Notes: a model not told the origin generated them from the letters alone. A DNA stretch of 64,000 bases from an uncultured Steroidobacter sp. (GCA_946478975.1 CAMLEO010000003.1:1-64000), one strand, 5' to 3'. Counted from the first letter of the stretch, positions 9,019 through 18,713 are shown. Numbers and translations: made by a program.

Positions 9019-10392
9019 TTACTTGATCACGCTGGGCGCGCCGGTGCGCATGTAATGCGCCAGGTTGCGATGGAAGTTGGTGACCTTCCGTTCCTGGTGC
9101 GGATTCGGCAGCGTGCCGCGGAAGCCGCGAGAGCGCATGCCCTTCTGGACCGCCGCCATGTTCGAGAAGTCCTGCGACAGCACCAGGCCCCATTTCTCCT
9201 GCGTCGGCTCGGCATAGACCCACTCGGTCTTCGGCTCGCCGCCTTCGGGAAAACGCTCCAGCGCGTAGGACTCGAACACGCATTTGTGAGGATCTTCGCC
9301 ATAGGGACGCGCGCGATAACACAGCGCGAACGTCACACCTTGCAGGATCGCCATGTTGGGAAAGACGCTCCATGCGAGGCCGGCCTTGGACATTTGCTCC
9401 GGCGTGATCGAGGGCCAGATCACTCCGCGCGCGGCATCGTCCGCCTTGGCGGATGCAAGCCAATGTTTGATGACCTGGTCCGCCGGCGTGCCTTCGGGCA
9501 GCTCATCTACCAGCCGCTTGGCGGCATTGACCAGCGTTTCGGTGGTGCTGGCCTTGTTGACGGTCGTGTAGATCTCGTTCTGGAGCGCATACGTCGAGGC
9601 ACGCGGATCCTTGCCTTTGCCGGCACGCGTGACCGTACTGCTCTGCTTCATCTTCAGGTTGGGATCGCGCTCGTCGAATCCGCTGACGCCATGCAAGCCG
9701 TAAGCAGCGCTGTAGGCGTAGTACTGGCCGTGTTCGAGCATCTGCGTGTGCGTGCCCGCGACGTGATACGGCTCCATGAACGCTTCGATGGCGGTCTTCC
9801 AGTTGCAGTCGAACACGATCCACTGGCGCCACTTGTAACGCATCTTCGCAAACTCGAAAGGATCGAGAATCGACGCGGCAGGTTCCAGATATTCGCGCAG
9901 CGACACTGCGTCCGGATCCATGTTGATGAAGATCCAGCCGCCCCAGGTGTCGACCTTCACTTCATTCAAGCGCGTGCGTTCGGGCGTCAGCGCGCCTTTC
10001 CAGTCCGACTCATCGAGCTTGAACGTGCAATTGCCGTTCAAGTCATAGCGCCACGCGTGGAAGCCGCAGACGAAGCCATTGCGATTGCCGTGCGCACATT
10101 GCGCACCCGCCGGCGTATCGACGAGCCGGCGGCCGCGGTGCGAACAAACATTGTGAAACGCTTTGATCGTGTCCGGCGCCGAGCGCACGATCACGAACGA
10201 GTCCGCGCCGATGTCATAGGTCAAAAAGTCGCCGACTTTCGGAATCTCCTCGACGCGGCCGGCGTGCTGCCACACCTTCGGCCACAATCGATCGCCCTCC
10301 GCGCGCGCATACTCCGGCGAGATGTACGCATCGACCGGAAATGTGAGCGGCTCCGACAGCTCTTCGACACTGACGTTAGCTAACGTATCCAC
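9019..10392 (-). CDS. Rieske non-haem iron oxygenase, large subunit
   Basis: A 457-residue ring-hydroxylating oxygenase alpha subunit. The Rieske cluster ligands are Cys83/His85 (NVCSHRG) and Cys109/His112 (CGFHAW). The mononuclear iron site shows EPYHVAGTH, giving His210 and His215. No beta subunit or dedicated reductase lies beside it, so it is either an alpha-only enzyme or borrows the ferredoxin and ferredoxin reductase coded at 19429 and 16624. It would hydroxylate a ring or methyl carbon. It lies 41 bp after the BVMO gene and 29 bp before the ThDP gene, in one probable operon. Confidence 0.9.
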   Translation of the reverse strand: MDTLANVSVEELSEPLTFPVDAYISPEYARAEGDRLWPKVWQHAGRVEEIPKVGDFLTYDIGADSFVIVRSAPDTIKAFHNVCSHRGRRLVDTPAGAQCAHGNRNGFVCGFHAWRYDLNGNCTFKLDESDWKGALTPERTRLNEVKVDTWGGWIFINMDPDAVSLREYLEPAASILDPFEFAKMRYKWRQWIVFDCNWKTAIEAFMEPYHVAGTHTQMLEHGQYYAYSAAYGLHGVSGFDERDPNLKMKQSSTVTRAGKGKDPRASTYALQNEIYTTVNKASTTETLVNAAKRLVDELPEGTPADQVIKHWLASAKADDAARGVIWPSITPEQMSKAGLAWSVFPNMAILQGVTFALCYRARPYGEDPHKCVFESYALERFPEGGEPKTEWVYAEPTQEKWGLVLSQDFSNMAAVQKGMRSRGFRGTLPNPHQERKVTNFHRNLAHYMRTGAPSVIK

Positions 10393-10433
10393 GATATCCC
10401 CCTCAAGCCTGATCTATGCGCGTTACATCCGCG

Positions 10434-12254
10434 CTAGCGCGAGAGCACCAAGCCCTCCATGTCACCCTTGTCGCGCCATTCCTGCAGCAGCTTCTGGAAA
10501 GCGTCCCAGCCCGGGCCGTAGCCGCGGAACAGGCCCCACTTCGGTTTCACTTCACCTTCGTTGTTGAAGTAGCCCGGCGGGCAGGTGCGCTGGAACTCCG
10601 ACAGATCGATCTCCATCGCGCGGAACGTGCTCACGTACGCGTCCTGAGCTTGTTTGCTCGGCTCCACCGACGTGACGCCGCGTTTCAACGCCTCGCTGAC
10701 GATGTATGCGATGTGATATCCCTGCTTGCCGAACTGCTCGGTCACCGAGGCGTTGAGGCCGCCCTGGATGTAGCCGATATAAAACTGGTTCGGAAACTGG
10801 TGCGTCATCGTGCCGTGGAGCGTCTCGTAGCCGTCGGGCCAGTGGTCGTAGATCGACTTGCCGTCGCGACCCTGCACTTCCATTCCCCAGCGACGCCGCA
10901 GCTCGCTCGTGACCTCGAAGCCGCTGGCGAAGATGATGCAATCGACTTCGTGCTCTTTGCCGTTGGCGACGAAGCTGTTTGCAGTGATGCTCTCGACACC
11001 CTTGGTGTCCGAAACATCCACGAGCTGGACGTTCGGCCGGTTGAAGGCCGGATAGAAGTCGTCGCTCGACAGCGGTCGTTTGCAAAGGAAACGGTAGTAA
11101 GGCTTCAGCGCCTCGGCGACCTGTTTGTCATTCACGATGTGCTCGACACGCTGGCGCAGCCGCTCCATCACGCGGAAGTCGATCACTTCACGCCGGGCCA
11201 TGAACTGCTCCAGCGTCAGCTGCGGCCAGCCTTCGGCGGCGAGCTCGGCGTGCAGGTTGCGAGTGATCTCGGTCCAGATATCGCACACCAGGTCCACTTC
11301 ACCGGGCTGCAAGAACTCCATCGCAGCCCGATGGAAGTTCGCCTGCCGTTCCTTTTGCCAGCCGGGCTGCAACGACTTCGCCCATTGCGCATCGGTCTTC
11401 GGATTGGGACGTTCGTCGACGCTCGACGGCGTGCGCTGGACGACGTACAGCTGCCTGGCGTACTTCGCGAGGTGCGGCACCGCCTGGATCGCCGTCGCGC
11501 CGGTGCCGACGATGGCAACGCGCTTGTCGGTGAGCTTGTCGAGCACCGGGTTGCCGTAGCTGCCGCCGGTGTATTCGTAATCCCAGCGCGCCGTGTGAAA
11601 GATCTTGCCCTTGAAGTCATGGATGCCGGGAATGCTCGGCAGCTTCGGCATGTTGAGCACGCCGCACGCGACGATCACGAAGCGCGCGCGAATGTCATCG
11701 CCGCGATTGGTGCTGATGCGCCAGCGGTTGAGCTGATCGTCCCAGCGCAGCGAGCGGATGTGAGTATGAAACAACGCCTTGTCGGCGAAGCCGTACTTGG
11801 TCGCGATCGACTTGGCGTACTGGAAGATCTCCCAACCGTCGGCGAATTTCTTCGAGGGCATGAAGCCCATCTCTTCCAGCAGCGGCAGGTAACAATACGA
11901 TTCGTTGTCGCATTGAATGCCGGGATAGCGGTTCCAGTACCACACGCCGCCGAAATCGCCGGCAGTGTCGACGTTCCGGAAATTTGTCACACCCGCCTGC
12001 GTCAGGTGATACGAAGCCATGATGCCGCCCCAGCCAGCACCGAGCACGATCACGTCGATGTCTTCCGAAATCGGCTCGCGCGGCACCATGGGCTGGTGCG
12101 GATCGACGGCGTAGCTGGAAACGACTTCGCCTGTCGGTCGAAAGTATTGCCGGGCCCCGTCGGCGCGCATGCGCCTGTCGCGCTCGTGGCGATACTTCTC
12201 TTTCAACGCGGCAATATCGAGGTCGGACGGGGTCTGCGTCGGCTGACAAGTCAT
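10434..12254 (-). CDS. Baeyer-Villiger-type flavin monooxygenase
   Basis: A 606-residue class B flavoprotein. The FAD motif GAGWGG is near residue 72, the Baeyer-Villiger fingerprint reads FKGKIFHTARWD, and the NADPH motif is GTGATAIQ. An N-terminal extension of about 60 residues precedes the FAD domain, as in the long cyclopentadecanone/steroid type BVMOs. It should insert oxygen next to a ketone, giving an ester or lactone. It is first in the operon BVMO-Rieske-ThDP-ALDH, with a perfect copy of the regulon operator just upstream of its ribosome site. The ketone substrate is unknown. Confidence 0.9.
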   Translation of the reverse strand: MTCQPTQTPSDLDIAALKEKYRHERDRRMRADGARQYFRPTGEVVSSYAVDPHQPMVPREPISEDIDVIVLGAGWGGIMASYHLTQAGVTNFRNVDTAGDFGGVWYWNRYPGIQCDNESYCYLPLLEEMGFMPSKKFADGWEIFQYAKSIATKYGFADKALFHTHIRSLRWDDQLNRWRISTNRGDDIRARFVIVACGVLNMPKLPSIPGIHDFKGKIFHTARWDYEYTGGSYGNPVLDKLTDKRVAIVGTGATAIQAVPHLAKYARQLYVVQRTPSSVDERPNPKTDAQWAKSLQPGWQKERQANFHRAAMEFLQPGEVDLVCDIWTEITRNLHAELAAEGWPQLTLEQFMARREVIDFRVMERLRQRVEHIVNDKQVAEALKPYYRFLCKRPLSSDDFYPAFNRPNVQLVDVSDTKGVESITANSFVANGKEHEVDCIIFASGFEVTSELRRRWGMEVQGRDGKSIYDHWPDGYETLHGTMTHQFPNQFYIGYIQGGLNASVTEQFGKQGYHIAYIVSEALKRGVTSVEPSKQAQDAYVSTFRAMEIDLSEFQRTCPPGYFNNEGEVKPKWGLFRGYGPGWDAFQKLLQEWRDKGDMEGLVLSR

Positions 12255-12272
12255 GTATTTCCGCCCTTTCGT

Positions 12273-12294
12273 TAATCAACGCCAGTGTTGATTA
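12273..12294. promoter_or_regulatory. Regulon operator, site 1 (perfect arms)
   Basis: TAATCAAC-N6-GTTGATTA, a perfect 8-bp inverted repeat with 6-bp spacer, in the gap between the BVMO gene (-) and the SnoaL-like gene (+). It ends 18 bp before the BVMO start codon. It is one of the nine good copies of the motif in this window. Confidence 0.75.
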
Positions 12295-12437
12295 GAATGC
12301 TGCGCTAGTCAACGGCGCGGGCGCATTTCATTTATCGAACGGCAGGGTTCGCTGTCGCGCGCGGTCAAGACTCCTCCGCGCTCACTGCCGAAAGTGCCTC
12401 ACGACCTCGAGTGCCAGCACGACCAGACAGGACGACC

Positions 12438-12926
12438 ATGCCCAGGTTCGATTCGCAGACCGCGCTCATCGCGATGGAGTTGCAGCAGATCGTGGCGGAG
12501 TTCGCCCACGAGGTGGACGCGAACGGCGGCGCAAACATCGCCGAGTTCTACGCGGAAGACGGCGAGTTTGCAGTGGGCGACTACACCCACAAGGGCCACG
12601 CGGCGATTCGAAAGTTCTACGCAGATCGCGCCCAACGCATTCCGGCAAGTCACAAAGACGGCGTGCGCGTATCGGCGCACACGTTCCTCAACGTGCGCGT
12701 CCACGTCGAGGACCCGAATCGCGCGACGGTGTACTTCACCAATGTGAATTACGCCGGCGAAGGACATCCGCCGGTGCTCGGCACCATCAATCCGGCGATG
12801 GTCACGGATTGCCGCATGGTGTTTCGGCGCGAGGCCGACGGCAACTGGCGCATCGTGCTGTTCGGCGGCAAGCCTTTGTTCGTCGGCAACGATCCGTTCT
12901 TGAACAAGCAGCTGCTCAAGAGTTGA
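12438..12926 (+). CDS. SnoaL-like / NTF2-fold protein
   Basis: A 162-residue single-domain protein of the NTF2-like superfamily, from the ATG at 12438 with AGGAC just upstream; a GTG about nine codons earlier is also in frame. The helix IAEFYAEDGEFAVGDYTHKGHAAIRKFY and the C-terminal strand WRIVLFGGKPLFV are typical. Such proteins act as small isomerases, hydratases or cyclases, or as bare binding proteins. It is divergent from the BVMO operon and shares its operator region. Its stop overlaps the end of the convergent MFS gene by 11 bp. Confidence 0.75.
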   Translation: MPRFDSQTALIAMELQQIVAEFAHEVDANGGANIAEFYAEDGEFAVGDYTHKGHAAIRKFYADRAQRIPASHKDGVRVSAHTFLNVRVHVEDPNRATVYFTNVNYAGEGHPPVLGTINPAMVTDCRMVFRREADGNWRIVLFGGKPLFVGNDPFLNKQLLKS

Positions 12927-14145
12927 GCGCACTCGCCGCTTGAATGTTTGCTCGTGGCGGGCTCAGCGTAAACAACGCGGCCGCAGCCGCGGCTGTCAGC
13001 ACAGTGGTGAGCATCAGGAACGGCGCATAACTCGCGTAGCGATCGAACACGGCGCCTGCGGCGAGTGGGCCGAACGCCGTCCCCAACGCGAGCGCCATCT
13101 GTAACACGCCGTACAGCGCCCCGAAATTTTTCAGACCGAAGTGTCTGGCCGCAAGGTAGGCGATCACATCGACTTCCGAGCCGAGCGTGAGCCCGAAGAT
13201 CGCCGCCGCCGCTGCCTGGCTGACTGCGCTCGACCCATCGACCAACAGCAGCGCACAGGCGCCCATCGGAATCAGGAACGCGGCCGCGCCGACGAGATGA
13301 GCCGGAAACTTGTCCAGCAGCACTCCGGTGCCGAGCCGCCCGACGATCGAGAAAACGCCGATCAACGAGGCGATGCCGGCGGCCGACAGCGCGCTTGCGC
13401 CGCTGTCTTTCAAGATGGGCACGAAATGAACGACCACGCCGATGGCAGTGAATGCAAACAGGCCGGCGGCGAGCAACAGTTTGTATAGCGTCGGCGAGCG
13501 CAATCCCTCGCGGAACGTCATGCCGGGCAACGCACTCGATGGGGTTGCATGCGCCGCCCTATCCTGCGCGCCGCGAAAGAACAGGAACAGTATCGGAAAC
13601 ACCACCACTGCCCAGATTCCGGCCATGCCGGCATACGCCGATCGCCAGCCGTACGAGCCGATCAACCACGTCGCCAACACAGGAAATACCGTTGCCGCCA
13701 GCGAAGCGCCCGACAACGTGATCGCAAATGCCAGCCCTCGGGAGACTTCGAAGCGACTCGCGACGCCGCTGGTCCAAACCGTCGCCTGGACGAAGAACGT
13801 GCCGACGGCGATCAACGCCCACAGCGCGAGCCAATTCGCAGTCTGTCCGTTCGCCGTGCCGGCAAACGCGAACGCACCACACATCGCGAGCACACCGATG
13901 AGGCCGACGCGCCGCGGCCCGATGCGATCCACGATCATTCCAACCGGGATGCAACCGACGGCGCTGATCAACGCAGAGATCGTGAGTCCTGCTGAAGCTT
14001 GAGCGCGCGACCAGCCAAACTCCTGCTGCAAAGGCCCGATGAACGCGCCGAGCGAATACGAATGAAGTACAGAAGTCGCATAGCCCAGCGAGGCGGCAAG
14101 CGGCAGTACGCCAAACTTGCGCCATTCCGTTGCGGCCGAGCTCAT
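12916..14145 (-). CDS. MFS transporter
   Basis: A 409-residue membrane protein from the ATG at 14145, overlapping the stop of the dioxygenase gene (ATGA). It shows about 12 hydrophobic segments, and the loop after the second helix reads GMIVDRIGPRRVG, the classic major-facilitator motif A. It resembles the OFA/monocarboxylate branch of MFS carriers, which suggests uptake or export of an organic acid of the pathway. The open frame upstream of the chosen start is the antisense of the dioxygenase and was discarded. Confidence 0.85.
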   Translation of the reverse strand: MSSAATEWRKFGVLPLAASLGYATSVLHSYSLGAFIGPLQQEFGWSRAQASAGLTISALISAVGCIPVGMIVDRIGPRRVGLIGVLAMCGAFAFAGTANGQTANWLALWALIAVGTFFVQATVWTSGVASRFEVSRGLAFAITLSGASLAATVFPVLATWLIGSYGWRSAYAGMAGIWAVVVFPILFLFFRGAQDRAAHATPSSALPGMTFREGLRSPTLYKLLLAAGLFAFTAIGVVVHFVPILKDSGASALSAAGIASLIGVFSIVGRLGTGVLLDKFPAHLVGAAAFLIPMGACALLLVDGSSAVSQAAAAAIFGLTLGSEVDVIAYLAARHFGLKNFGALYGVLQMALALGTAFGPLAAGAVFDRYASYAPFLMLTTVLTAAAAAALFTLSPPRANIQAASALNS

Positions 14146-14960
14146 GCGAACGCTTCCTCGCCCTCCAGCTTCGTTCGATGCAACAAGCGGCCGGAGTTCG
14201 GATCGTACGGCGTCGCGCGATGCATGGTGCCGGTGTTGTCCCAGATCACCAGGTCGCCGACCGACCATTGATGGCGATACACGAACTGCGGCTGCGTCGC
14301 CCAGTCGCGCAGCTGCACCAGCAGCTCGGCGCTCTTTTTGAAATCCATGTCGATGACGTGACGCGCGGTGCAGCCGATGACCAGCGACTTGCGGCCCGAG
14401 CGATGCGTCCAAACCAGCGGCAGCTCGCGATCGCCGATGCGCATCATGTTCCGCAACGCTTCGATGCTCGGCTCGGGATCGTAATAAAACAGCGTGTTCC
14501 AGGCGGAGTGCATCACGCGCAGCTTGTCGATCTTGCGCTTCTCATCTTCGGGCAGATCGTCATAAGCGGCGTACGTGTTGCAGAACTCGGTGTCACCGCC
14601 GCCGTTCGAAGGCAGCACGCGCATCGACAGCAGCGACGCGAGAATCGGCACCGCGTTCATGGTTCCGTCGATGTGCCAGTACAGGGAGCCCTTGAGATAG
14701 TCGGCCATGTCATTGACCTTCGTATCCAAAGTCACCTTGTACACGCGGTCGCCGCGCATCTCGGGAGCGAACGTGCCCAACGTCTGCGTGAACGCGATCT
14801 GCTCTTCATCCGTGAAGTCGATGCGAGGGAAGACCAGCACGCCCCGCAGCTCGAGCAGCTCACGCATCTTGGCGGCGTACTGGCCGCTCAACAGGGTTTT
14901 CTTGTCGGCGCGGATCTCAGTGGCGATCCGCGGCGTGATATCTCGGGTCGTGAACGTCAT
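14142..14960 (-). CDS. TauD/TfdA-family Fe(II)/2-oxoglutarate dioxygenase
   Basis: A 272-residue enzyme. The iron ligands are visible as HID in YWHIDGTMN and the distal His in TGTMHRATPYD; the Arg after it (RLLHRTKL) is placed to bind 2-oxoglutarate. Family members hydroxylate next to sulfonate, ether, ester or carboxylate groups. Given the sulfur genes at 38-46 kb, a sulfonate or sulfate ester substrate deserves thought but is not shown. It is coupled to the MFS gene by overlap. A 95-bp gap separates it from the SDR gene upstream. Confidence 0.85.
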   Translation of the reverse strand: MTFTTRDITPRIATEIRADKKTLLSGQYAAKMRELLELRGVLVFPRIDFTDEEQIAFTQTLGTFAPEMRGDRVYKVTLDTKVNDMADYLKGSLYWHIDGTMNAVPILASLLSMRVLPSNGGGDTEFCNTYAAYDDLPEDEKRKIDKLRVMHSAWNTLFYYDPEPSIEALRNMMRIGDRELPLVWTHRSGRKSLVIGCTARHVIDMDFKKSAELLVQLRDWATQPQFVYRHQWSVGDLVIWDNTGTMHRATPYDPNSGRLLHRTKLEGEEAFA

Positions 14961-15055
14961 CGCAAGTCTCCTGCCCCCGCACGATCACTCCTATATATAG
15001 AGCCGATCCAGGGCGATCTTGACCGTAGGCGTCGCGCTGTCGAGCGTCTGAGCCG

Positions 15056-15841
15056 CTACGACTGCGTTTCCAGGCCGCTCATCGAGGTCCAGCCGCCGTC
15101 GTTGATGAATGGCACGCCGGTGGCGAACGAGGAATCGTCGCTGGCAAGAAACAACGCCATCTTTGCCATCTCGATGGGCTGCGCCATGCGGCCCAGCACG
15201 CTCATCTTGTCGACCGAAGGCAGCCTGGCCTTGCGGGCATCCATCTCGGCCTTCACCTTCTCGCCCATCGGAGTCCTGGTGGCGCCGGGGCAGAGCGCAT
15301 TGACCCGAATGTTGTAACGGCCGAGCTCGACTGCGGCGACTCGGGTCATCGCGACCACGCCGGCCTTGGCACCGCAGTAGCCGGCGGTGTTGCACGCGAA
15401 GAACGCCGCAATCGAAGCCGTGTTGATGATCGAACCGCCGCCCGCTTCGATCATTCGCGGCACCACGTACTTCATCATCAGCCAAGGACCTTTGAGATTG
15501 ACGGCGACGGTGCGGTCGAACGCTTCCTCGGAAATATCGATCAGCGGCTTCTTGCCTTCCGTATCGATGCCCGCGTTGTTGTAAAGAACATTCGGCAGGC
15601 CGAGCTCGCTGACGGTGCGCTCGACGATGCGCTTCACATCGTCGCTGCGAGTGATGTCGGCGCCGATGGCAATTGCTTTGCCGCCGGCGGCGCGAATCTG
15701 ATCGACAGTCGGTTGTGCCGCACTTTCATGCAGATCGACCACTGCGACCTGCGCTCCTTCCTGCGCAAACAGAATCGCCGCGGCCTGGCCCATGCCCCCG
15801 GCAGCACCCGTGATGATCGCAATCTTGTTGGCGAGTTTCAT
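15056..15841 (-). CDS. Short-chain dehydrogenase/reductase
   Basis: A 261-residue classical SDR from the ATG at 15841. TGAAGGMG is at residues 11-18, NNAG at 88-91, and the catalytic Ser143, Tyr155 and Lys159 are present. It probably interconverts a secondary alcohol and a ketone with NAD(H). It begins 2 bp after the stop of the preceding SDR, so two different SDRs are made side by side, perhaps for different hydroxyl positions or opposite stereochemistry. The open frame upstream of the chosen start is antisense to that SDR. Confidence 0.85.
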   Translation of the reverse strand: MKLANKIAIITGAAGGMGQAAAILFAQEGAQVAVVDLHESAAQPTVDQIRAAGGKAIAIGADITRSDDVKRIVERTVSELGLPNVLYNNAGIDTEGKKPLIDISEEAFDRTVAVNLKGPWLMMKYVVPRMIEAGGGSIINTASIAAFFACNTAGYCGAKAGVVAMTRVAAVELGRYNIRVNALCPGATRTPMGEKVKAEMDARKARLPSVDKMSVLGRMAQPIEMAKMALFLASDDSSFATGVPFINDGGWTSMSGLETQS

Positions 15842-15843
15842 GA

Positions 15844-16599
15844 TTACAGCGCCGCGACGTCGATGGTGGGACGGATGAGCAGTTCCGAAACGTTGGCCCG
15901 GCGCGGCAGCGACACGACGAACACGACAGCAGCAGCCACGTCCTCCGGTTTCATCGCGCCCTCCTTGCCCACGTGCGCCTGCATGGCCTTGCGATAGTTC
16001 GGATCCGTGATCGACTCGGCGACTTCCGTCGTCGTCGCGCCCGGCTCGACGATGCACACGCGAATGCCGTGTTTGCCTGCTTCCTGGCGCAGCCCCTCGG
16101 TCATGCCGGTCAAACCGAATTTGCTGGTCGAGTACGGGCCGAAGGCGGCTGCGGCGCGCCGTCCCGCGACGGAAGAAACATTGATGATGTCGCCGCCGCC
16201 TTGTGCACGCATGGGCGCGATTGCGGCCGAGCAGGTGTAGAGCGAGCCGAGCAAGTTGACTTCGATCACCCGGCGCCATTGATCGAGATCGGCATTCTCA
16301 ACGGTGCCGGCTTGAATGATGCCGGCGGAGTTCACCAGGATGTCGAGCCGGCCAAAGTGCTGCACGGTCTGCGCAACCATGCCTTTCGCAACGTGCTCGT
16401 CGACCACATCTCCCGGCAGCGCGAGCGCTTTGACGCCGGTGGCTTCGATCCGGGCGACGAGCGCATCGAGTCGCTCCACGCGCCGGGCAGCGACGGCGAC
16501 CGCCGCTCCTGCTTCAGCCAATGCGACAGCAACACTCTCACCGATGCCTGATGAGGCTCCGGTGACCAGTGCCACCTTGCCTGCAAGCGTTCCAGCCAT
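15844..16599 (-). CDS. Short-chain dehydrogenase/reductase
   Basis: A 251-residue classical SDR. TGASSGIG is at residues 13-20, SAG at 91-93, Ser142/143, Tyr156 and Lys160. A strong AAGGAGGT ribosome site precedes the ATG, the best Shine-Dalgarno in this operon. An Arg-Arg pair after the second strand (AARRVERL) suggests NADP(H) preference. It lies between the ferredoxin reductase gene and another SDR gene. Substrate unknown. Confidence 0.85.
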   Translation of the reverse strand: MAGTLAGKVALVTGASSGIGESVAVALAEAGAAVAVAARRVERLDALVARIEATGVKALALPGDVVDEHVAKGMVAQTVQHFGRLDILVNSAGIIQAGTVENADLDQWRRVIEVNLLGSLYTCSAAIAPMRAQGGGDIINVSSVAGRRAAAAFGPYSTSKFGLTGMTEGLRQEAGKHGIRVCIVEPGATTTEVAESITDPNYRKAMQAHVGKEGAMKPEDVAAAVVFVVSLPRRANVSELLIRPTIDVAAL

Positions 16600-16623
16600 C
16601 GCTCGACCTCCTTGCGTTGGGAG

Positions 16624-17859
16624 TCAGTGCGTCGTCAGCAGCGATTTGAGATCGAAAGTCACATCCGCGGCCTGCTGCGGCGTCACGGGAATTCGTTGCG
16701 CGAGCAGCCGGCGCGCCAGCATGTGATCCGCCGGACGGTTGAGCGTTTCAACGCACACGAGCCGGCCTTCGCGAAACAGAAACACCGAACATTTGGTCCC
16801 GCTCGCATCGCCCCGGAGAATTTCTTCGCAACCGCTGCTGGGCAGTCCCGCCATCTGCAGCTTCAGCGGGCCTTGATTGCTCCAGAACCACGGCAACGCG
16901 TCGTACGAGGCAGGCTTGCCGACGATTCTCATTGCCACGCTGCGAGCCTGGTCACAGGCGTTCTGCACCGATTCCAGCCGCACGCGCGCGCCGTTCGCGT
17001 AAGGATTCGAATATGCGGCGACGTCGCCGATGGCGCTGATGTGAGGATCGCAGGTACGCAGCAGCTCATCGACGATCACGCCGTTCTCTACCGGCAGGTC
17101 GCACGTCGCCGCGAGTTCGACATTCGGAATCACGCCGATGCCGATCACCACCAGGTCGGCCGGCAACACCTTGCCATCGACCGTTTCCACCGCGGTGACC
17201 TTGCCTTCGCCGAGCAGATGCATGACCTGCGTGTTGAACATCAAACGCACGCCCATCTTCTCGTGCTCTCGCGCGAAAATAGCGGACATGGTTTTGGACA
17301 GTGCGCGTGCCATCGGACGATCGGCCACGTCCAGCACGGTAACGTTCGCGCCCTGCTTGTGGGCGGCCGCTGCGAATTCGAGGCCGATGAAGCCGGCGCC
17401 GATCACGACGACGTTCTTCGCCGCAATCATTCGCTCGCGCAATGCATTCGCTTCGTCCAAGGTGCGAAGGAAAAAAACATTCCCCAATTGAGCGCCCGGC
17501 ACCGGCAGCGGACGATTGCGCGCACCGGTCGCGAGGACCAGGTGGTCGTACTCGATCACGGAATCGTCGGCGAGTGCCACCAGCCGCCGCGTGCGATCAA
17601 TCGCCACGGCGCGCTTGCCCGTGATGAGCTCGATCTGATGCTGTGGAAAGAAGGTTGCCGGCCGCAGCGAGATCTGGGCCTCGGTGGACTCACCGAGCAA
17701 ATATGCCTTCGACAGCGGCGGCCGCAGATACGGAATGTGCGGCTCATCGCCGATCAGGACGATGCGGCCGGCGTACTGCTGCTCACGCAGCGTCTCGGCA
17801 ACCTGCAATCCCGCCTGCCCGCCACCGATGATTGCGACCGTCGGCTGCGTCATGATCAA
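16624..17859 (-). CDS. FAD-dependent NAD(P)H-ferredoxin reductase
   Basis: A 411-residue pyridine-nucleotide-disulfide fold enzyme of the putidaredoxin/rhodocoxin reductase type. The FAD motif is IIGGGQAG, YLRPPLSKAYL follows near residue 45, the NAD motif is VVIGAGFIGLEFAA, and ISAIGDVA binds the flavin near residue 280. It lacks the redox-active disulfide, as expected for this group. It should pass electrons from NAD(P)H to the 2Fe-2S ferredoxin at 19429 and on to the P450 at 50169, or perhaps to the Rieske oxygenase. It overlaps the SDR upstream by 4 bp. Confidence 0.9.
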   Translation of the reverse strand: MIMTQPTVAIIGGGQAGLQVAETLREQQYAGRIVLIGDEPHIPYLRPPLSKAYLLGESTEAQISLRPATFFPQHQIELITGKRAVAIDRTRRLVALADDSVIEYDHLVLATGARNRPLPVPGAQLGNVFFLRTLDEANALRERMIAAKNVVVIGAGFIGLEFAAAAHKQGANVTVLDVADRPMARALSKTMSAIFAREHEKMGVRLMFNTQVMHLLGEGKVTAVETVDGKVLPADLVVIGIGVIPNVELAATCDLPVENGVIVDELLRTCDPHISAIGDVAAYSNPYANGARVRLESVQNACDQARSVAMRIVGKPASYDALPWFWSNQGPLKLQMAGLPSSGCEEILRGDASGTKCSVFLFREGRLVCVETLNRPADHMLARRLLAQRIPVTPQQAADVTFDLKSLLTTH

Positions 17860-18611
17860 CTGCTGTAACGACCGCCGTTGACGCTCAGCGTATGACCGGT
17901 GATGTAGTCCGCGTCATCCGACGCCAGGAACGCAATCGCTGCGGCCATGTTTTCCGGCCGGCCCGGACGTTTCATCGGCGAACGTTCCGCAATCGCATCG
18001 ACCGTGGCGCCCAGGCCTGCGATGCCTTCATTCCGCAGCATCGGTGTATCGACAAAGCCCGGAGGCACGTTGTTGACGGTGATGCCCATCGCGGCAACTT
18101 CCTGCGCGAGAGCCTTGGTGAATGCAATGACGCCGCCCTTCGACGCTGCATAGGCTGTCATGCGAGCAGAGCCCGTCTGCGCACTCGACGAAGAAACATT
18201 GATCACGCGACCCCATTTCGCCGCCAACATATCGGGCAGCACGGCCTGGGTGCAGATCAGCATGCTCTTGAGATTCACCGTCATGACGCGATCCCACATC
18301 TCCTCGGTCGTTTCCATGAACGACTGAAACAGCGTGATGCCGGCGTTGTTCACCAGAATGTTCACCGGCCCGACCTCGCGATGGAACTGCTCGACGGCGG
18401 CATTCACGTGCTGACGATTGGAAACATCGACGCGGCTTGCGACGGCCTTCACGCCGAGCGATCGCAGCTCGGCCGCTGCGCGCTTCGCGCCGTCTTCGTT
18501 GAGATCCCACACGCCGACATTCGCGCCTTCGCGCGCGAGGCGTTGAGCGGTGGCCAGGCCGATGCCCGACGCGGCGCCGGTCACAATCGCGTTCTTACCC
18601 GTCAGCGGCAT
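17856..18611 (-). CDS. Short-chain dehydrogenase/reductase
   Basis: A 251-residue SDR. TGAASGIG at residues 11-18, NNAG at 88-91, Ser140-143, Tyr154, Lys158. It resembles FabG/3-oxoacyl reductase-like and secondary alcohol dehydrogenases. It is first in the minus-strand operon with the ferredoxin reductase and two more SDRs, and has a regulon operator 55 bp upstream of its start. No strong ribosome site is seen. Confidence 0.85.
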   Translation of the reverse strand: MPLTGKNAIVTGAASGIGLATAQRLAREGANVGVWDLNEDGAKRAAAELRSLGVKAVASRVDVSNRQHVNAAVEQFHREVGPVNILVNNAGITLFQSFMETTEEMWDRVMTVNLKSMLICTQAVLPDMLAAKWGRVINVSSSSAQTGSARMTAYAASKGGVIAFTKALAQEVAAMGITVNNVPPGFVDTPMLRNEGIAGLGATVDAIAERSPMKRPGRPENMAAAIAFLASDDADYITGHTLSVNGGRYSS

Positions 18612-18666
18612 CTGCGTACGCCTCGTTACTGCAACACTCGCGCAACGCTAAAGACCGCCCGGCCGT

Positions 18667-18688
18667 AAGTCAACAGTACTGTTCATTA
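18667..18688. promoter_or_regulatory. Regulon operator, site 2
   Basis: AAGTCAAC-N6-GTTCATTA in the gap between tetR (-) and the SDR gene at 17856. The central 12 bp, AACAGTACTGTT, form a perfect palindrome. It lies 55 bp before the SDR start codon. Confidence 0.7.
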
Positions 18689-18713
18689 GCGGTCAGAATC
18701 TTGTCGCGAGCGG

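Noticed and set aside
7283..9463. Longer start for the ThDP enzyme
   Set aside because: The extra 158 residues are antisense to the Rieske gene and low in complexity; the PYR domain begins right at the ATG at 8989.
10373..10386. Perfect palindrome ACGTTAGCTAACGT
   Set aside because: It lies in the first codons of the Rieske gene inside a probable operon and occurs once, so it was not called an operator.
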